From contig JBIKIQ010000014.1 of the NCBI GenBank assembly GCA_044361535.1, positions 28,988 through 92,987 on the forward strand: DNA of 64,000 nt, in the 5' to 3' direction. Positions 16,834 to 26,497 of this stretch are shown piece after piece. The stretch's first letter is position 1. Each line of letters begins with the position of its first letter. The notes under the pieces are model-generated. The model was not told where the DNA came from. It was given only the letters and a program-made list of their open reading frames with translations, and ran no database searches. The DNA is from UBA952 sp044361535. Its GTDB lineage: Bacteria; Bacteroidota; Bacteroidia; Flavobacteriales_D; Crocinitomicaceae. A program made the translations under genes and the position numbers.

Positions 16834-18522
16834 TTACTGAGTTAAATATTTGTAAAACATCCAAATTCGCGAATAGTATAACATTTCTGATTCAGAATAC
16901 GAAGGTTTTGACAACTCTTTCAAACTTTGAAGTGCTTCTGAGACATTAAAATAGGAATGTATGATTGAATTTTGATCTGACTTAATATATTCGATTTGTT
17001 CTATTAACCAATTCCAATAATTCGTTGAATAAACAAAATTGGGAGGGTATTTCGATTCTTTTAAATGATTAAACACTTTTTTAACCGACCAAAATAAGGG
17101 GCCTTTTTTGTAGTCATTCACGGTATAATTACCTTTTTTTGCAAAAGGAATAGTACGAAGTATGGGAGCTAATTGATATTGAAGTTCACAATTTAACCTA
17201 TATAAGTTATATCTCTTGAATAAATTCAATGATTGATTATCAACCTGAGTGAAATTAAATTGACTCTGAAATATGCGCTCTACAAAATCAACATCAAGAA
17301 AAAAAGAAAAAACATAATTGCAATATTTTTTTGCCAGATGAATATCTTGAAGATGATGCTTAATTCCGATTCTAAAGATGGCATCCAATTCATTTTCAAT
17401 CTTTACATCGTTTTTTTCTTGGTGATTAATTCGAATTTTTACATGTTCTTTTTCAAAAAAATTTGTAGAACTTTTAAGTTTAACCTTATTCAAAGAACTT
17501 AAAATATTTTCCGTAAAAACCAATTTATCTGGGTATATTCCCATCAAAAGTTCGCCGCCAAGATACCCATTAAATAAAACTTTAAAAGTATCATTTTCTT
17601 TACCAATAGCTTTAAAGGCAGCCAGACGATGAGCTCTATGAATACTCGTCATGGAGTTACTCTTTATTAGTTCATCAATCAAAGAAAAATATTCTTTTGA
17701 GTTTGAGTCAACATTACTATTATGACATTCAATTCCAATTTTATTAGCCAATCTTTTTGCAAAAATCACATCTTTGGAGGCTGGATTTCCATAATTGATT
17801 CCAATAGGTGTAATTCCTTGTTTAAGCAAAATGGATAAAGCACTTCTACTATCTTTACCTCCAGTAAGTGTTACATAGGTAGAATCTACTTTAAACCAAC
17901 GATAAAAAAAGGAAATATTCGAGTCACAAAACTCAATTAGATTTTGAAGTGAATACTTTTTAGAGGATTTGACTTGCAGATTTTTATAATTCCAATAGGT
18001 TTTGAAATTAAATGAATTAGCTGAATATTCAATTGCGTTAGCTCCTCCTTTGTTTACGACACAAGCATCATAAGTTTTTTCTCCTAATGTCCGATTATAC
18101 AAAATATGTTGAGCAATTGCATCCGGATCAAATGTCGTTGATATTTTTTGAAGAAAATTATAATCATCAGACAATATGGCTTTCTCTGAATTATAATAAA
18201 TCGATGAAATTCCAAAATGATCGTTAAAAATATAAATGACCTTTTCTATTTCCAAAAAAATGACAAAATCACCTTTAACATAGTTAATAAATGTTTGCCC
18301 ATAGGTTTGAATGAGAGTAACTAACCAGTCTATTCCTTTCGTCGGCTTGTTAAAATCTTGATTTTCAAATCTTGGCCAAGGATTTCCAAAAACAACCAAA
18401 TGAAAATCTGTTGATTTGTATTCATTGAACGTATCATTTGTACATAATAGTGCATCCAAAAAGTTGATTTTAACTTTTAAATGCTCGCCAATCACTGTAT
18501 TTTTTGATCCAAATAACCACAT
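16834..18522 (-). CDS. Asparagine synthase-like amidotransferase without the glutaminase cysteine
   Basis: A 562-residue homologue of the AsnB family. The N-terminal part resembles the class II glutaminase domain, including a GDFVIFLE-type strand, but residue 2 is Trp (MWLFG) instead of the catalytic Cys. The C-terminal synthetase domain has the ATP pyrophosphatase loop LTGGKDSRS (Asp224, Ser225). It should adenylate a carboxylate, but it probably cannot release ammonia from glutamine and so would use a free amine or another partner. Similar enzymes sit in capsule loci and make amides of uronic acids. It is packed with an ATP-grasp gene and a methyltransferase gene. Confidence 0.8.
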   Translation of the reverse strand: MWLFGSKNTVIGEHLKVKINFLDALLCTNDTFNEYKSTDFHLVVFGNPWPRFENQDFNKPTKGIDWLVTLIQTYGQTFINYVKGDFVIFLEIEKVIYIFNDHFGISSIYYNSEKAILSDDYNFLQKISTTFDPDAIAQHILYNRTLGEKTYDACVVNKGGANAIEYSANSFNFKTYWNYKNLQVKSSKKYSLQNLIEFCDSNISFFYRWFKVDSTYVTLTGGKDSRSALSILLKQGITPIGINYGNPASKDVIFAKRLANKIGIECHNSNVDSNSKEYFSLIDELIKSNSMTSIHRAHRLAAFKAIGKENDTFKVLFNGYLGGELLMGIYPDKLVFTENILSSLNKVKLKSSTNFFEKEHVKIRINHQEKNDVKIENELDAIFRIGIKHHLQDIHLAKKYCNYVFSFFLDVDFVERIFQSQFNFTQVDNQSLNLFKRYNLYRLNCELQYQLAPILRTIPFAKKGNYTVNDYKKGPLFWSVKKVFNHLKESKYPPNFVYSTNYWNWLIEQIEYIKSDQNSIIHSYFNVSEALQSLKELSKPSYSESEMLYYSRIWMFYKYLTQ

Positions 18523-18525
18523 ATA

Positions 18526-19212
18526 TTATGACTCTTTTTGGAAAATCTCTTCAGTTTCTAGATAGTTGATTAATCTCTTATTATTGACATCAAATTTTGG
18601 GAAAAATTTTGGTTCTCTGCTATTTTTAAATTCAACAACACGGTATTTATTGAAGATGTTAGAATCCCTAAACCGAAAATTAGAACTTCGAATAATGAGA
18701 TATCCTTTTTCCTCGAGAAGCGAATCTAGCGATAACACAATGGAATTATAGCGATGAAAAGGATAAATCGAGCTGATATCTGTTAATTCCTGTGCCTCTG
18801 GATTCTTGCACAATACGGACATTGCCAGAATTACATCGAATTTTCCTAGTAGTTTTAATTCGTTCGGTGAACAACAAACAAAATCCATATTAGAATCAGC
18901 TAAACTACTTTTTTTAGCCTTATCGATACTCGAAGGATTGATATCAATCCCAGTAATTTTGGCATTCGGCAAATAGTTCCTCAAGGAAAAACACTCCTCT
19001 CCGGTAGAGCATCCAAAGGATAGAACACGAATTTCTTGTTCACCAAAATTCATCTTTATAAAATCAAAAATATCTGGATGTCTATCCATAAAGGTTGTGG
19101 AAGCAGTTTGCATAATGGCACTTGGTTTTGCTCCAAATTGAAGCGACAAGATCCAATATTTAATCTTCTTGAGTGCGATATATGCTATTTTAAATTTCTG
19201 AATTGAAATCAT
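18526..19212 (-). CDS. Class I SAM-dependent methyltransferase (CheR-like)
   Basis: The SAM-binding motif I is SFGCSTGEE (65-73), followed by ITGIDINPSSIDKAK, a pattern close to CheR-type methyltransferases. A motif IV-like strand reads FDVILAMSVL. The protein is short (228) and lacks the other CheR domains, so it is not a chemotaxis enzyme; a role in modifying the polysaccharide or its lipid carrier is inferred from position. Start overlaps the CapA gene stop by 4 bases (ATGA). Confidence 0.72.
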   Translation of the reverse strand: MISIQKFKIAYIALKKIKYWILSLQFGAKPSAIMQTASTTFMDRHPDIFDFIKMNFGEQEIRVLSFGCSTGEECFSLRNYLPNAKITGIDINPSSIDKAKKSSLADSNMDFVCCSPNELKLLGKFDVILAMSVLCKNPEAQELTDISSIYPFHRYNSIVLSLDSLLEEKGYLIIRSSNFRFRDSNIFNKYRVVEFKNSREPKFFPKFDVNNKRLINYLETEEIFQKES

Positions 19213-20228
19213 TTAAGTAATTTGTATAAAAGCCTGTTTAAGGGCGAATTTTGATAAGAAAAAAAGAGATGAAAAATCTTCATTCTAACAATTTCAATCT
19301 TTTGATAAAGCGCAAATAAGAAAGGTTTTTTTAGCAAAAACAAGTTGCGTTTCCACCATTTTTTATTTTTTGATCCATAGTTGATAAAGGAATCAATTAC
19401 CACAACATTTCCTCGTTGATCTGTAGATTTGTAAAAACTAAATTCATTATTTTCCAGATTGACAATTAGTCCGTTCTTTGTACGATGAAAAGTAGATTCC
19501 ATTCCTTTAGAAGTATGAAAATCTCCGAAAACCAACCCTCCAAGGCCAAAAAAAATTCTTTTCCCTTTATATTCTAGATTGGGTTGTATAACATGATTGT
19601 GGTGTCCAACGATTAAATCTGCCCCAATATCAATAATTTCCTTCGCTATTTTAATTTGTGTATTTGAAACAAATTTAATGTAATCAATTCCCCAATGAAT
19701 AGAAACAATTAGTAAGTCGCAAGAAGACCGGTGTTTCTCTATGTCCGTTTTTATTTGGTGAACATCTAAATAATTAATGTAAAAAGAACTTGATTCATTA
19801 AAATGTGGATTCGTATTTTTATCAATATAAGCGAAAAACCCAACTTTTTGACCAAACTCATTATGAAAGAGGATTGGTTCTAATTCTTCCTTCTTTGATC
19901 CAGCACCTGTGTGTTTAATGCCATTTTTATCTAACCAATTTATCGTTGCTTGGAGACCTTTTTCGGTACAATCAAAAATATGATTATTTGCCAAGGAAAC
20001 AGCAAAAATATTTAAATCCTTAAGAACTTTTATAGCCTCATAATTGGTAGTGTGAATTAACTTTTTATTCGGATTTTCGGCATTCTGAATATAAATTGGC
20101 GTTTCTAAATTGGCAAAAACATGAGGTTTATTTGCAAAGAAGGATGCCGCATTGCTAAATCTTATGGTATTCTTCTCATGCTCCGTAGCAATTAAACCAC
20201 CCAATGCTATATCACCTAAAAACCACAT
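19209..20228 (-). CDS. CapA-family (poly-gamma-glutamate synthesis-like) metallophosphatase
   Basis: The motifs are those of the PGA_cap/CapA family with a calcineurin-like fold: LGD near the start (4-6), ANLETP (39-44), NNH (81-83), SIHWG (176-180) and GHHNHV (208-213). CapA proteins are needed for poly-gamma-glutamate capsule but their reaction is not settled; metal-dependent phosphoesterase or transfer activity is likely. Here no signal peptide or membrane anchor is visible, since the chain begins directly at the LGD strand. Together with nearby ligases it supports an amide-containing capsule, as inference. It overlaps the upstream polymerase gene by one base. Confidence 0.82.
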   Translation of the reverse strand: MWFLGDIALGGLIATEHEKNTIRFSNAASFFANKPHVFANLETPIYIQNAENPNKKLIHTTNYEAIKVLKDLNIFAVSLANNHIFDCTEKGLQATINWLDKNGIKHTGAGSKKEELEPILFHNEFGQKVGFFAYIDKNTNPHFNESSSFYINYLDVHQIKTDIEKHRSSCDLLIVSIHWGIDYIKFVSNTQIKIAKEIIDIGADLIVGHHNHVIQPNLEYKGKRIFFGLGGLVFGDFHTSKGMESTFHRTKNGLIVNLENNEFSFYKSTDQRGNVVVIDSFINYGSKNKKWWKRNLFLLKKPFLFALYQKIEIVRMKIFHLFFSYQNSPLNRLLYKLLK

Positions 20229-21460
20229 TATGTTTCAGGAAATGCGGGTCTGGCAACCAAAACACCAATAAATAGTAATATTGTAGCGCGGGGTTCTATA
20301 GCTTGAATCAAGCCAGAAAACCCATATAAAACCATACTAACAACCAATGCCAACCCTACTGCAAATTGCAATTGATTAATTTCAGTTCTAAATTGTAAAT
20401 TCTTTTGCCAGAGGGTTTTAATCATGGAGTAATAATGAAATAATAAAAGTAAAATTCCAATTAGCCCAGCACCTGAAAATAACGTCATATAATCCGTATG
20501 AAAAGTCCTTCTTGTTCCGAAATACAATCTTGAATTAAATAACTCTGCACCAAACAATTTATAATCCCAAGATTGTTTTTGCCATTCGTTTTTACCCATT
20601 TGATACTCTACATATCTTGCTTGATCCTCTAAATTTTCCTGGTCATCTAATCTAATTGCTTTCTCTCTCGCCTGATAATTATCGATTATTTGCTCATATA
20701 TGAAAGGACTCAGTAATAAACCTAAAATGAGTATTCTCAAACTATACTGTATTTTCTTAAGAGGATTAGGATAGAAAATAAGAATGATAAAATAGCCTAA
20801 AAATAAACTTGAAATTCCGGAACGTTTAAAAGCAAATAAGACATGAATAATCCCAGCAATGGTTAAAACTATTAAAATCCTTTTTAAAATGGTACTTTTA
20901 AAATCATAGAACATAATCGGGACCATCAACAGAATTGCTGAGACACACTTCGCGAGATTCACTCCTGATCCTCCAAAATTAATCTCATTTTCTACTCCCT
21001 TATACGATGCTGAACCTAGGTTAAATATATTAGAGATAATAAAATCAATGATATAAATACCTAGCATAATTAATATGGAAATAGAAATTCTTCGCATAAA
21101 AAAGGGCCTACCTCCATAATACAAACCAAATAATAGATGAAGCGTCGCAACAAAAAACTTAAAATAAACATTAAATCCAACTAAATAATCCTTTCCAACT
21201 AGCACACAAAATAAAATGTAAAATAGAAAAATGAAAGTTACTATTGATAGGTTAAACTTAATAGTAAAATAATTGACTAAAAAATAAAGCCCGAAAAGTA
21301 TAATAAGAAATGCTCTGATCATTCCAATATTAATCAAACCATCTGGTGTGTATGGGACCAATACGGTAGCTAAAGCATTCAGAATCGGGAAAAGAATAAC
21401 AATATTTTCATCGGTTTTATCCGAAAAAAAACTAAATCTTGAACGACTAATGCTATTCAT
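20228..21460 (-). CDS. O-antigen/capsule polymerase-like membrane protein (Wzy-type)
   Basis: A very hydrophobic protein of ~410 residues with about ten predicted membrane segments and one larger hydrophilic loop (~255-300, rich in charged residues). This is the layout of Wzy polymerases and O-antigen ligases. Sequence conservation in this group is low, so the call rests on topology and on position between flippase, transferases and CapA. It would join repeat units on the periplasmic side. An ATG at 21460 was chosen instead of a TTG at 21463; the start overlaps the upstream stop by 8 bases. Confidence 0.7.
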   Translation of the reverse strand: MNSISRSRFSFFSDKTDENIVILFPILNALATVLVPYTPDGLINIGMIRAFLIILFGLYFLVNYFTIKFNLSIVTFIFLFYILFCVLVGKDYLVGFNVYFKFFVATLHLLFGLYYGGRPFFMRRISISILIMLGIYIIDFIISNIFNLGSASYKGVENEINFGGSGVNLAKCVSAILLMVPIMFYDFKSTILKRILIVLTIAGIIHVLFAFKRSGISSLFLGYFIILIFYPNPLKKIQYSLRILILGLLLSPFIYEQIIDNYQAREKAIRLDDQENLEDQARYVEYQMGKNEWQKQSWDYKLFGAELFNSRLYFGTRRTFHTDYMTLFSGAGLIGILLLLFHYYSMIKTLWQKNLQFRTEINQLQFAVGLALVVSMVLYGFSGLIQAIEPRATILLFIGVLVARPAFPET

Positions 21461-23126
21461 CAATTACGCATTGATTGTAAAATGTTTCTAGTATTTCCAA
21501 ATTGTTTTCTACCAACTTTTCGTAATTGGCTAGATTAGCTAGTTCGATTTTAGATATATTGCGATTAATATCGAACCCTTTAAAATGAGTGGTTTTTGTA
21601 AAATACAGGTAATATAAATACGATTCTAGTTGTTCTACTTGAATAGGATAAATCCGCGGATTTATATTCAACTGTTTCAGTAATTCAAAATAACTTGATT
21701 TATCTTGAGGGGCCATTGCAAAGGGTTTATAAAAAGCTTCACCCGCTGAAACACAAGGCACATCCATCATCATAGCCTCTACCCCAATTGTACTAGAATA
21801 CGTAATCACATAATTGGAATTTAATACAAGTGAATAGGAATTAATTTCAGAATGAGAGTCAATTAAAATTATACTTTCATCTAAGTATGGTTCAACAATT
21901 TCGCGCGTAAACTTCACCGCGGGAGTTGCCATTTTTGTTTCTCCTGGATGAACCCTAATGTAAAGTGGAGTCTCTTTTACATGTTCTTTCCAAAAAGTAA
22001 TGGTTTCAATTAACCAATTTTCCATAGAACTGAAAAGTGAATTTCTACCTAATACGTAAGTATCAAAATTCATATTCGTAAAAAGTGTAACTCCTTTTTT
22101 GAGAGCCAATTCCCCTATATCTGAATTGTGTAGTTTCGTCGAATAAACCTCTCCTTTTTTGATTTTAAACAAAAATTGATGCAGTTCATTCCTTTGTTCT
22201 TCCGACAACCTGGAACCATACTTTTCCCATTCAGATATAAAATCAAGATGAATGGCAATACCATTTTTCTTATAAATCCAACTATTCGTTCCTAAAAAAC
22301 TTTCTTGAGTTATGTAATTTATCTTTTGTTTTTTAGCCCAATATATCATCGACTGATCAAGATTTCCTGAACCATTCATGGTAACAACTAAGTCTACTTT
22401 ATTTAAACTTAGATAAGATTCGATACTTTTTATTGCTTGAAGTGTTCCCAGTAAATACTTTTTATATATTTTCAATTCTTCGATTGTATTATATAAAGTA
22501 CCCTGATAAAAATACCTTAAGACATTTACCTTGGTAATCTCTCCAATGGGAATTAATTCTTTTGTTTTAAAATTTATGCAATCTTCTAGATTAGTTATGG
22601 AATTAATTCGCTCAACTTCATCACGATCCAACTGAATTTTCTCCAAAAAAGAAAGGGGGATTTTTGTTTTTTCTTGAATAAATGAATACCCCCAACTGCA
22701 TTCTGTACACATAAATGCAGTATCCGCTTGTGATTTACCAATTCTTTCTTTGTTGCATGCAGAAGTAAATCCTGAACAGCATAAAAATTCAACCTTCCAA
22801 TTATTTGATTCTAAGTATTTTGCAATAATCAGTTGTCTCAATAAATATGAACTTTCAGATCCCATTGTGAAAAAAAAGAGCACTTTTTTTGAACCAGAAT
22901 CAAATGTTTGATTCGACAAAAATGCATTTTCAAAAGACTTCGCATAAATACGATAATTGAGATTAACATTAAATTCCTTTTTTATACCGGAAAATTTAAT
23001 AACCTTATTTAAAATCGGAATAATATACTTTAAAATACCAATTTTATCGAAAAGCAGAATTAAGCCGATCGACCCTCCCTTAAAACGCTTTGTTTTTCTA
23101 AAAATATGTCTGTGATTTGAACTCAA
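21453..23126 (-). CDS. Capsule-synthesis-like (KpsS/KpsC-type) glycosyltransferase-like protein
   Basis: This 557-residue protein has a GT-B-like C-terminal half with YSSTIGVEAMMMDVPCVSAG (around 460-480), a pattern typical of capsule polysaccharide biosynthesis proteins of the KpsS/KpsC and CDP-glycerophosphotransferase type. An RVHPGE segment (~405) precedes it. Several cysteines (~118-145, CxxC-like spacing around FMCTECSWG) are unusual. A transferase role for an acidic sugar is likely but not proven. The only start available is a TTG that overlaps the flippase stop by 4 bases; no ATG occurs in the first ~85 codons. Confidence 0.65.
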   Translation of the reverse strand: MSSNHRHIFRKTKRFKGGSIGLILLFDKIGILKYIIPILNKVIKFSGIKKEFNVNLNYRIYAKSFENAFLSNQTFDSGSKKVLFFFTMGSESSYLLRQLIIAKYLESNNWKVEFLCCSGFTSACNKERIGKSQADTAFMCTECSWGYSFIQEKTKIPLSFLEKIQLDRDEVERINSITNLEDCINFKTKELIPIGEITKVNVLRYFYQGTLYNTIEELKIYKKYLLGTLQAIKSIESYLSLNKVDLVVTMNGSGNLDQSMIYWAKKQKINYITQESFLGTNSWIYKKNGIAIHLDFISEWEKYGSRLSEEQRNELHQFLFKIKKGEVYSTKLHNSDIGELALKKGVTLFTNMNFDTYVLGRNSLFSSMENWLIETITFWKEHVKETPLYIRVHPGETKMATPAVKFTREIVEPYLDESIILIDSHSEINSYSLVLNSNYVITYSSTIGVEAMMMDVPCVSAGEAFYKPFAMAPQDKSSYFELLKQLNINPRIYPIQVEQLESYLYYLYFTKTTHFKGFDINRNISKIELANLANYEKLVENNLEILETFYNQCVIDE

Positions 23127-24607
23127 CTAACTACTATTTTCTTTTTTATATTTCTAATAAAATAAAAGGAAAGAATTAGAGAAAAAAGAAGGACTGGAGA
23201 ATAATAAACACCTAATTCAAAAATTGACAAATCAGTGATTGCATTTATTACCTCTTGATTTAAAAAATAAAGCAATAAACTCACAACAATTGCAATCATG
23301 TATAACTTAACCGATTTTCTTGTATTAAAAATACCAGATTTCTTTTTATTGAGGTAGTAGTATAAATAAAAGACACTTAAATATTTAGAAATTGTTAGGA
23401 TAACCGGTATGGTTTGATAAAATGTCGTGATGAAAATAGTCATACCTATAATTTCAAAAATTGATTTACAAGTAATTAACCAAAATAAATGTTTCATTTC
23501 TGACTCAATAAACATCGTTCGAGTTAAAAAATTAAACATAAGACCAGGTAAAAAGCCCAACGTTAAAATTTGGTATATAAAAAGTGTTAATCTAACGTCG
23601 GAGGAATCAAAAGCTCCTCGTTGATATAATACAATTAAAACAAATGGACTTAGGAGTAAACTCAAAATTTGAAAGAAAAATGCTGTTTCATTTAGTAAAG
23701 CATCTACTTTGTTTGAATAGCTTAAATACTTTTCATTTGAAATTTCTTTTCTTTTGTTTTGTTCAATGTAGGAGGTCGTTAAGACAGAAGAAAGAAAAGC
23801 CATTTTTGGCAATTCAGTTAGACTTTTCGAGTAATTCAACGCACTTAGATATCCAGGCTGGAGATATTTAAAACTTAACATTCTCTCCCAAAAGGAACTT
23901 AAATGATTCATTAAGGTTTGAAGACTTAACGTGAATATTTTTCTATACATAGATTTTAATTCATCCCAGTTTGATTTCCATTCCTCGATATTAAACAATG
24001 GTTTTAATGGTAGGTGATGAATTGTTACAAACAAGATCGCAGTTGCAACAGTAGAAACCAAAATTCCATATGCAAATGCCAAAATATGATTCTCTTTTAC
24101 AAATAGTAGAATAACAATAATTCCCAAAAGCTCCGCAATCAAACTAACTACAATAAACTTTTTATAGAGATTTTTAGCATATAGCAAGTGTTGAAGACAA
24201 GAAACTATTGATCCGAAAATCTTACTTACAATTAACAGAAAAGACAATTGCGTAAATAACGATTGATCCGAAAGGCTAACGTCTAATTTATCAGCCACAA
24301 ATGGTAAAAAAAACCAATACAAGAATAAAACGATGGCAATTAATGCTGTGGAAATAAATGTGAAAAATGTCACAAATGTTTGTTTTGAAGAATCTTCTAC
24401 TTTTGTCTTTGTAACTAGAATTTCACCTGCGCCACCTGATATCATGCTTCCAATTATATTTGGAATAATTTGAGCAACCAATAATAAATCTACTCTACCG
24501 GAAACACCTAAGAAATAAGCCATTAATAATTGCTTCAAGAAGTTACTTGACTTAATCAAAACTTGGCCTGAAAAAAGTAGACCAATACTCTTTAATTGAT
24601 TATTCAA
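23123..24607 (-). CDS. Wzx/MurJ-like polysaccharide flippase
   Basis: A 494-residue integral membrane protein with about 12-14 hydrophobic segments and a MurJ/MviN-like N-terminus (LKQLLMAYFLGVSGRVDLLLVA, 24-45 region) that places it in the MOP exporter superfamily. In this locus it should flip the lipid-linked repeat unit across the inner membrane. Housekeeping MurJ cannot be excluded by sequence alone, but position inside the capsule operon argues for a dedicated flippase. The start is a TTG overlapping the upstream stop by 8 bases. Confidence 0.82.
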   Translation of the reverse strand: MNNQLKSIGLLFSGQVLIKSSNFLKQLLMAYFLGVSGRVDLLLVAQIIPNIIGSMISGGAGEILVTKTKVEDSSKQTFVTFFTFISTALIAIVLFLYWFFLPFVADKLDVSLSDQSLFTQLSFLLIVSKIFGSIVSCLQHLLYAKNLYKKFIVVSLIAELLGIIVILLFVKENHILAFAYGILVSTVATAILFVTIHHLPLKPLFNIEEWKSNWDELKSMYRKIFTLSLQTLMNHLSSFWERMLSFKYLQPGYLSALNYSKSLTELPKMAFLSSVLTTSYIEQNKRKEISNEKYLSYSNKVDALLNETAFFFQILSLLLSPFVLIVLYQRGAFDSSDVRLTLFIYQILTLGFLPGLMFNFLTRTMFIESEMKHLFWLITCKSIFEIIGMTIFITTFYQTIPVILTISKYLSVFYLYYYLNKKKSGIFNTRKSVKLYMIAIVVSLLLYFLNQEVINAITDLSIFELGVYYSPVLLFSLILSFYFIRNIKKKIVVS

Positions 24608-25538
24608 GTTTACCAGCTATTTTAGAATATAACGACAGGTCCTCAAATTGCTCTTTAAACGTCTTTAAATTTGGTGAATTAACAAACAAAAACTCTTGTA
24701 CTTGTTTATAAAATCCTGGTTTATACAAGAGATCTTTTGAATTATCAATGGAAATCTCCGTCCACTCAAGTGAACCAATTTTTTGTTCAAAGATATGCTC
24801 CATTGGCATCAAACGCATAGACCTTAATCTCGTTTTAACTTCAATGGACCATCTACCCGATGAACTCCAATTTGCATGATAACTAAATGGAATAGCGCTT
24901 TTTGAAATCCCTGAACCCACAAAGATTGAAGGATTATGCCAATCCAAATTAGAAATAGAAGTTGATTGAATTAATTCCGGTTTGCCTATGACATGAAAAA
25001 CTGTATCAATTACATGTGTGGAATTACCGAAAAACCAATTGCTTAATAAGCCTTTCGATTTGTTTAATTTCTCAATCACATGTGACCATTCTGTAAAATC
25101 AAAATGTGCACTCGTTATTCCGCCATCCTCTTTGGCTAATTCGATTAATTTCAAAACAGAACTGTAATTTCTTCTATTGTAACCAATATAAACAGATGAA
25201 TCAATATCATAAAATCTAGTATACAAATTAAAAAAATCGTCAATAGTTAGTGTTCCAGGTTTTTCCAAAAGTATATTTTGACAGTTTTGTTCAAATAAAA
25301 TGGTTGCTATCGAAAATGAGTTTTCGACATCGGTTGCTACAATGCAATGAGAAAATTCATTCAAAATTGCTTTATTTTGCTCTAATCCCCCATAAATAGC
25401 GTTAAATCCAGTACTTTCCGTAAATCGAATTGCACTTTCTTTGGTAGTACACAAATTAATAAAATCAACATTTAAATCATTAAGAATACGAGCATATTCT
25501 TGACCAATTAAACCCGTACCAATTACTAAAACGTTCAT
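24600..25538 (-). CDS. Gfo/Idh/MocA-type oxidoreductase (first of a pair)
   Basis: The N-terminus has the dinucleotide-binding motif VIGTGLIGQ, and the EKPG motif (in LLEKPGTLT, ~90) marks the Gfo/Idh/MocA sugar dehydrogenase family. The family oxidises or reduces nucleotide sugars or sugar derivatives with NAD(P). Similar genes lie beside legionaminic acid genes in Campylobacter (PtmG-like), so a role in modifying the nonulosonic acid is plausible. An ATG at 25538 leaves a 5-base gap to the upstream gene and is preferred to an in-frame TTG at 25556. Confidence 0.75.
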   Translation of the reverse strand: MNVLVIGTGLIGQEYARILNDLNVDFINLCTTKESAIRFTESTGFNAIYGGLEQNKAILNEFSHCIVATDVENSFSIATILFEQNCQNILLEKPGTLTIDDFFNLYTRFYDIDSSVYIGYNRRNYSSVLKLIELAKEDGGITSAHFDFTEWSHVIEKLNKSKGLLSNWFFGNSTHVIDTVFHVIGKPELIQSTSISNLDWHNPSIFVGSGISKSAIPFSYHANWSSSGRWSIEVKTRLRSMRLMPMEHIFEQKIGSLEWTEISIDNSKDLLYKPGFYKQVQEFLFVNSPNLKTFKEQFEDLSLYSKIAGKLE

Positions 25539-25543
25539 TTCTA

Positions 25544-26494
25544 TTATGTTAACCAAATTCGCTCATTATTCATCTTGATTACCTGCTCATTTTTTTCTTC
25601 GAAAGATGCAATAAATAAAAGATGTTCAAGATAAATGTCATTATAACTAGGAAGTTCACACGCTTTATTTTCTACAATTTGTTTCCAAAAAATTGAAGTT
25701 GTCTCTGTAACCATTAGAGGAAAAATTTCCAATGAATTTAATCCCCAAGAAAATTGCATATCACCATTGCTTCTCTCTTTAATTATAACCTGTTTAGAAT
25801 CAAATAACAGATGAATAGATATTTCTTCAAAATTGCCTTCTTCGCAAATTATTATCGCTTTTCCTTTTGAAGAAAAGTTGAATTCAATACTTCCATTTGC
25901 CTCCAAATATCCAATTCTTTTAGATGAAAAAAAATCATCAACCTCAGTTGAATCAACATTATCACATTTGACTTCAAATAAATAATGAATTAAATCTACG
26001 AAATGTAATGAATTTGATAAAAGTCCCCAAGATGATCCTTTTATAGTAACTTGAAATTTTTTAGCATTTAAAGTATGTTCTCTCAATAATTTATAGTGTG
26101 AAAACATCCTTCTTGGAAGGTTAACAAAACAATTGCATCCCAATTTTTCAATAATATCATGAAATTGAAGGTATTGATTTGAAATTGGAAAAATTATTTT
26201 CTCCAACAACACATTTCTTACATGATTCTTTTGAAGCAGATAAGAAGTGATTTCAAATCTATGTCTTGAATCAGTTGCTATTATCCCTAAATCAAAGCTT
26301 AAATCCTTTGGTAATTCTGTTGAATACTGTAAATGACAAAAATGAGTTAGCTCAGTACTCAAATCCTCCGCCTTTTTCAGCATTTCCAAATTCTTATCTA
26401 CCACCCAAATAGTAGATGGAATACCACAAAGCAAAATCGCTTCTAAGTGTCTTATTCCTAATTTACCAATACCAACAATTATTACCGATTTCAA
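25544..26494 (-). CDS. Gfo/Idh/MocA-type oxidoreductase (second of a pair, divergent)
   Basis: An N-terminal Rossmann motif VGIGKLGIRH is clear, and the rest is collinear with Gfo/Idh/MocA proteins. The usual EKP motif is altered: LLEKIIFP replaces EKPxx, so the proline-containing cofactor contact is missing at the expected place. Activity or cofactor use may therefore differ from its neighbour, which has a normal EKPG. Translation starts at a TTG 3 bases after the methyltransferase stop; no nearby ATG exists. The two oxidoreductases may act as a pair. Confidence 0.7.
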   Translation of the reverse strand: MKSVIIVGIGKLGIRHLEAILLCGIPSTIWVVDKNLEMLKKAEDLSTELTHFCHLQYSTELPKDLSFDLGIIATDSRHRFEITSYLLQKNHVRNVLLEKIIFPISNQYLQFHDIIEKLGCNCFVNLPRRMFSHYKLLREHTLNAKKFQVTIKGSSWGLLSNSLHFVDLIHYLFEVKCDNVDSTEVDDFFSSKRIGYLEANGSIEFNFSSKGKAIIICEEGNFEEISIHLLFDSKQVIIKERSNGDMQFSWGLNSLEIFPLMVTETTSIFWKQIVENKACELPSYNDIYLEHLLFIASFEEKNEQVIKMNNERIWLT

Positions 26495-26497
26495 GAG

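Noticed and set aside
20226..24607. Possible frameshifts between overlapping capsule genes
   Set aside because: All overlaps are short (1-8 bases) at stop/start junctions and each product is full length for its family, so they reflect translational coupling.
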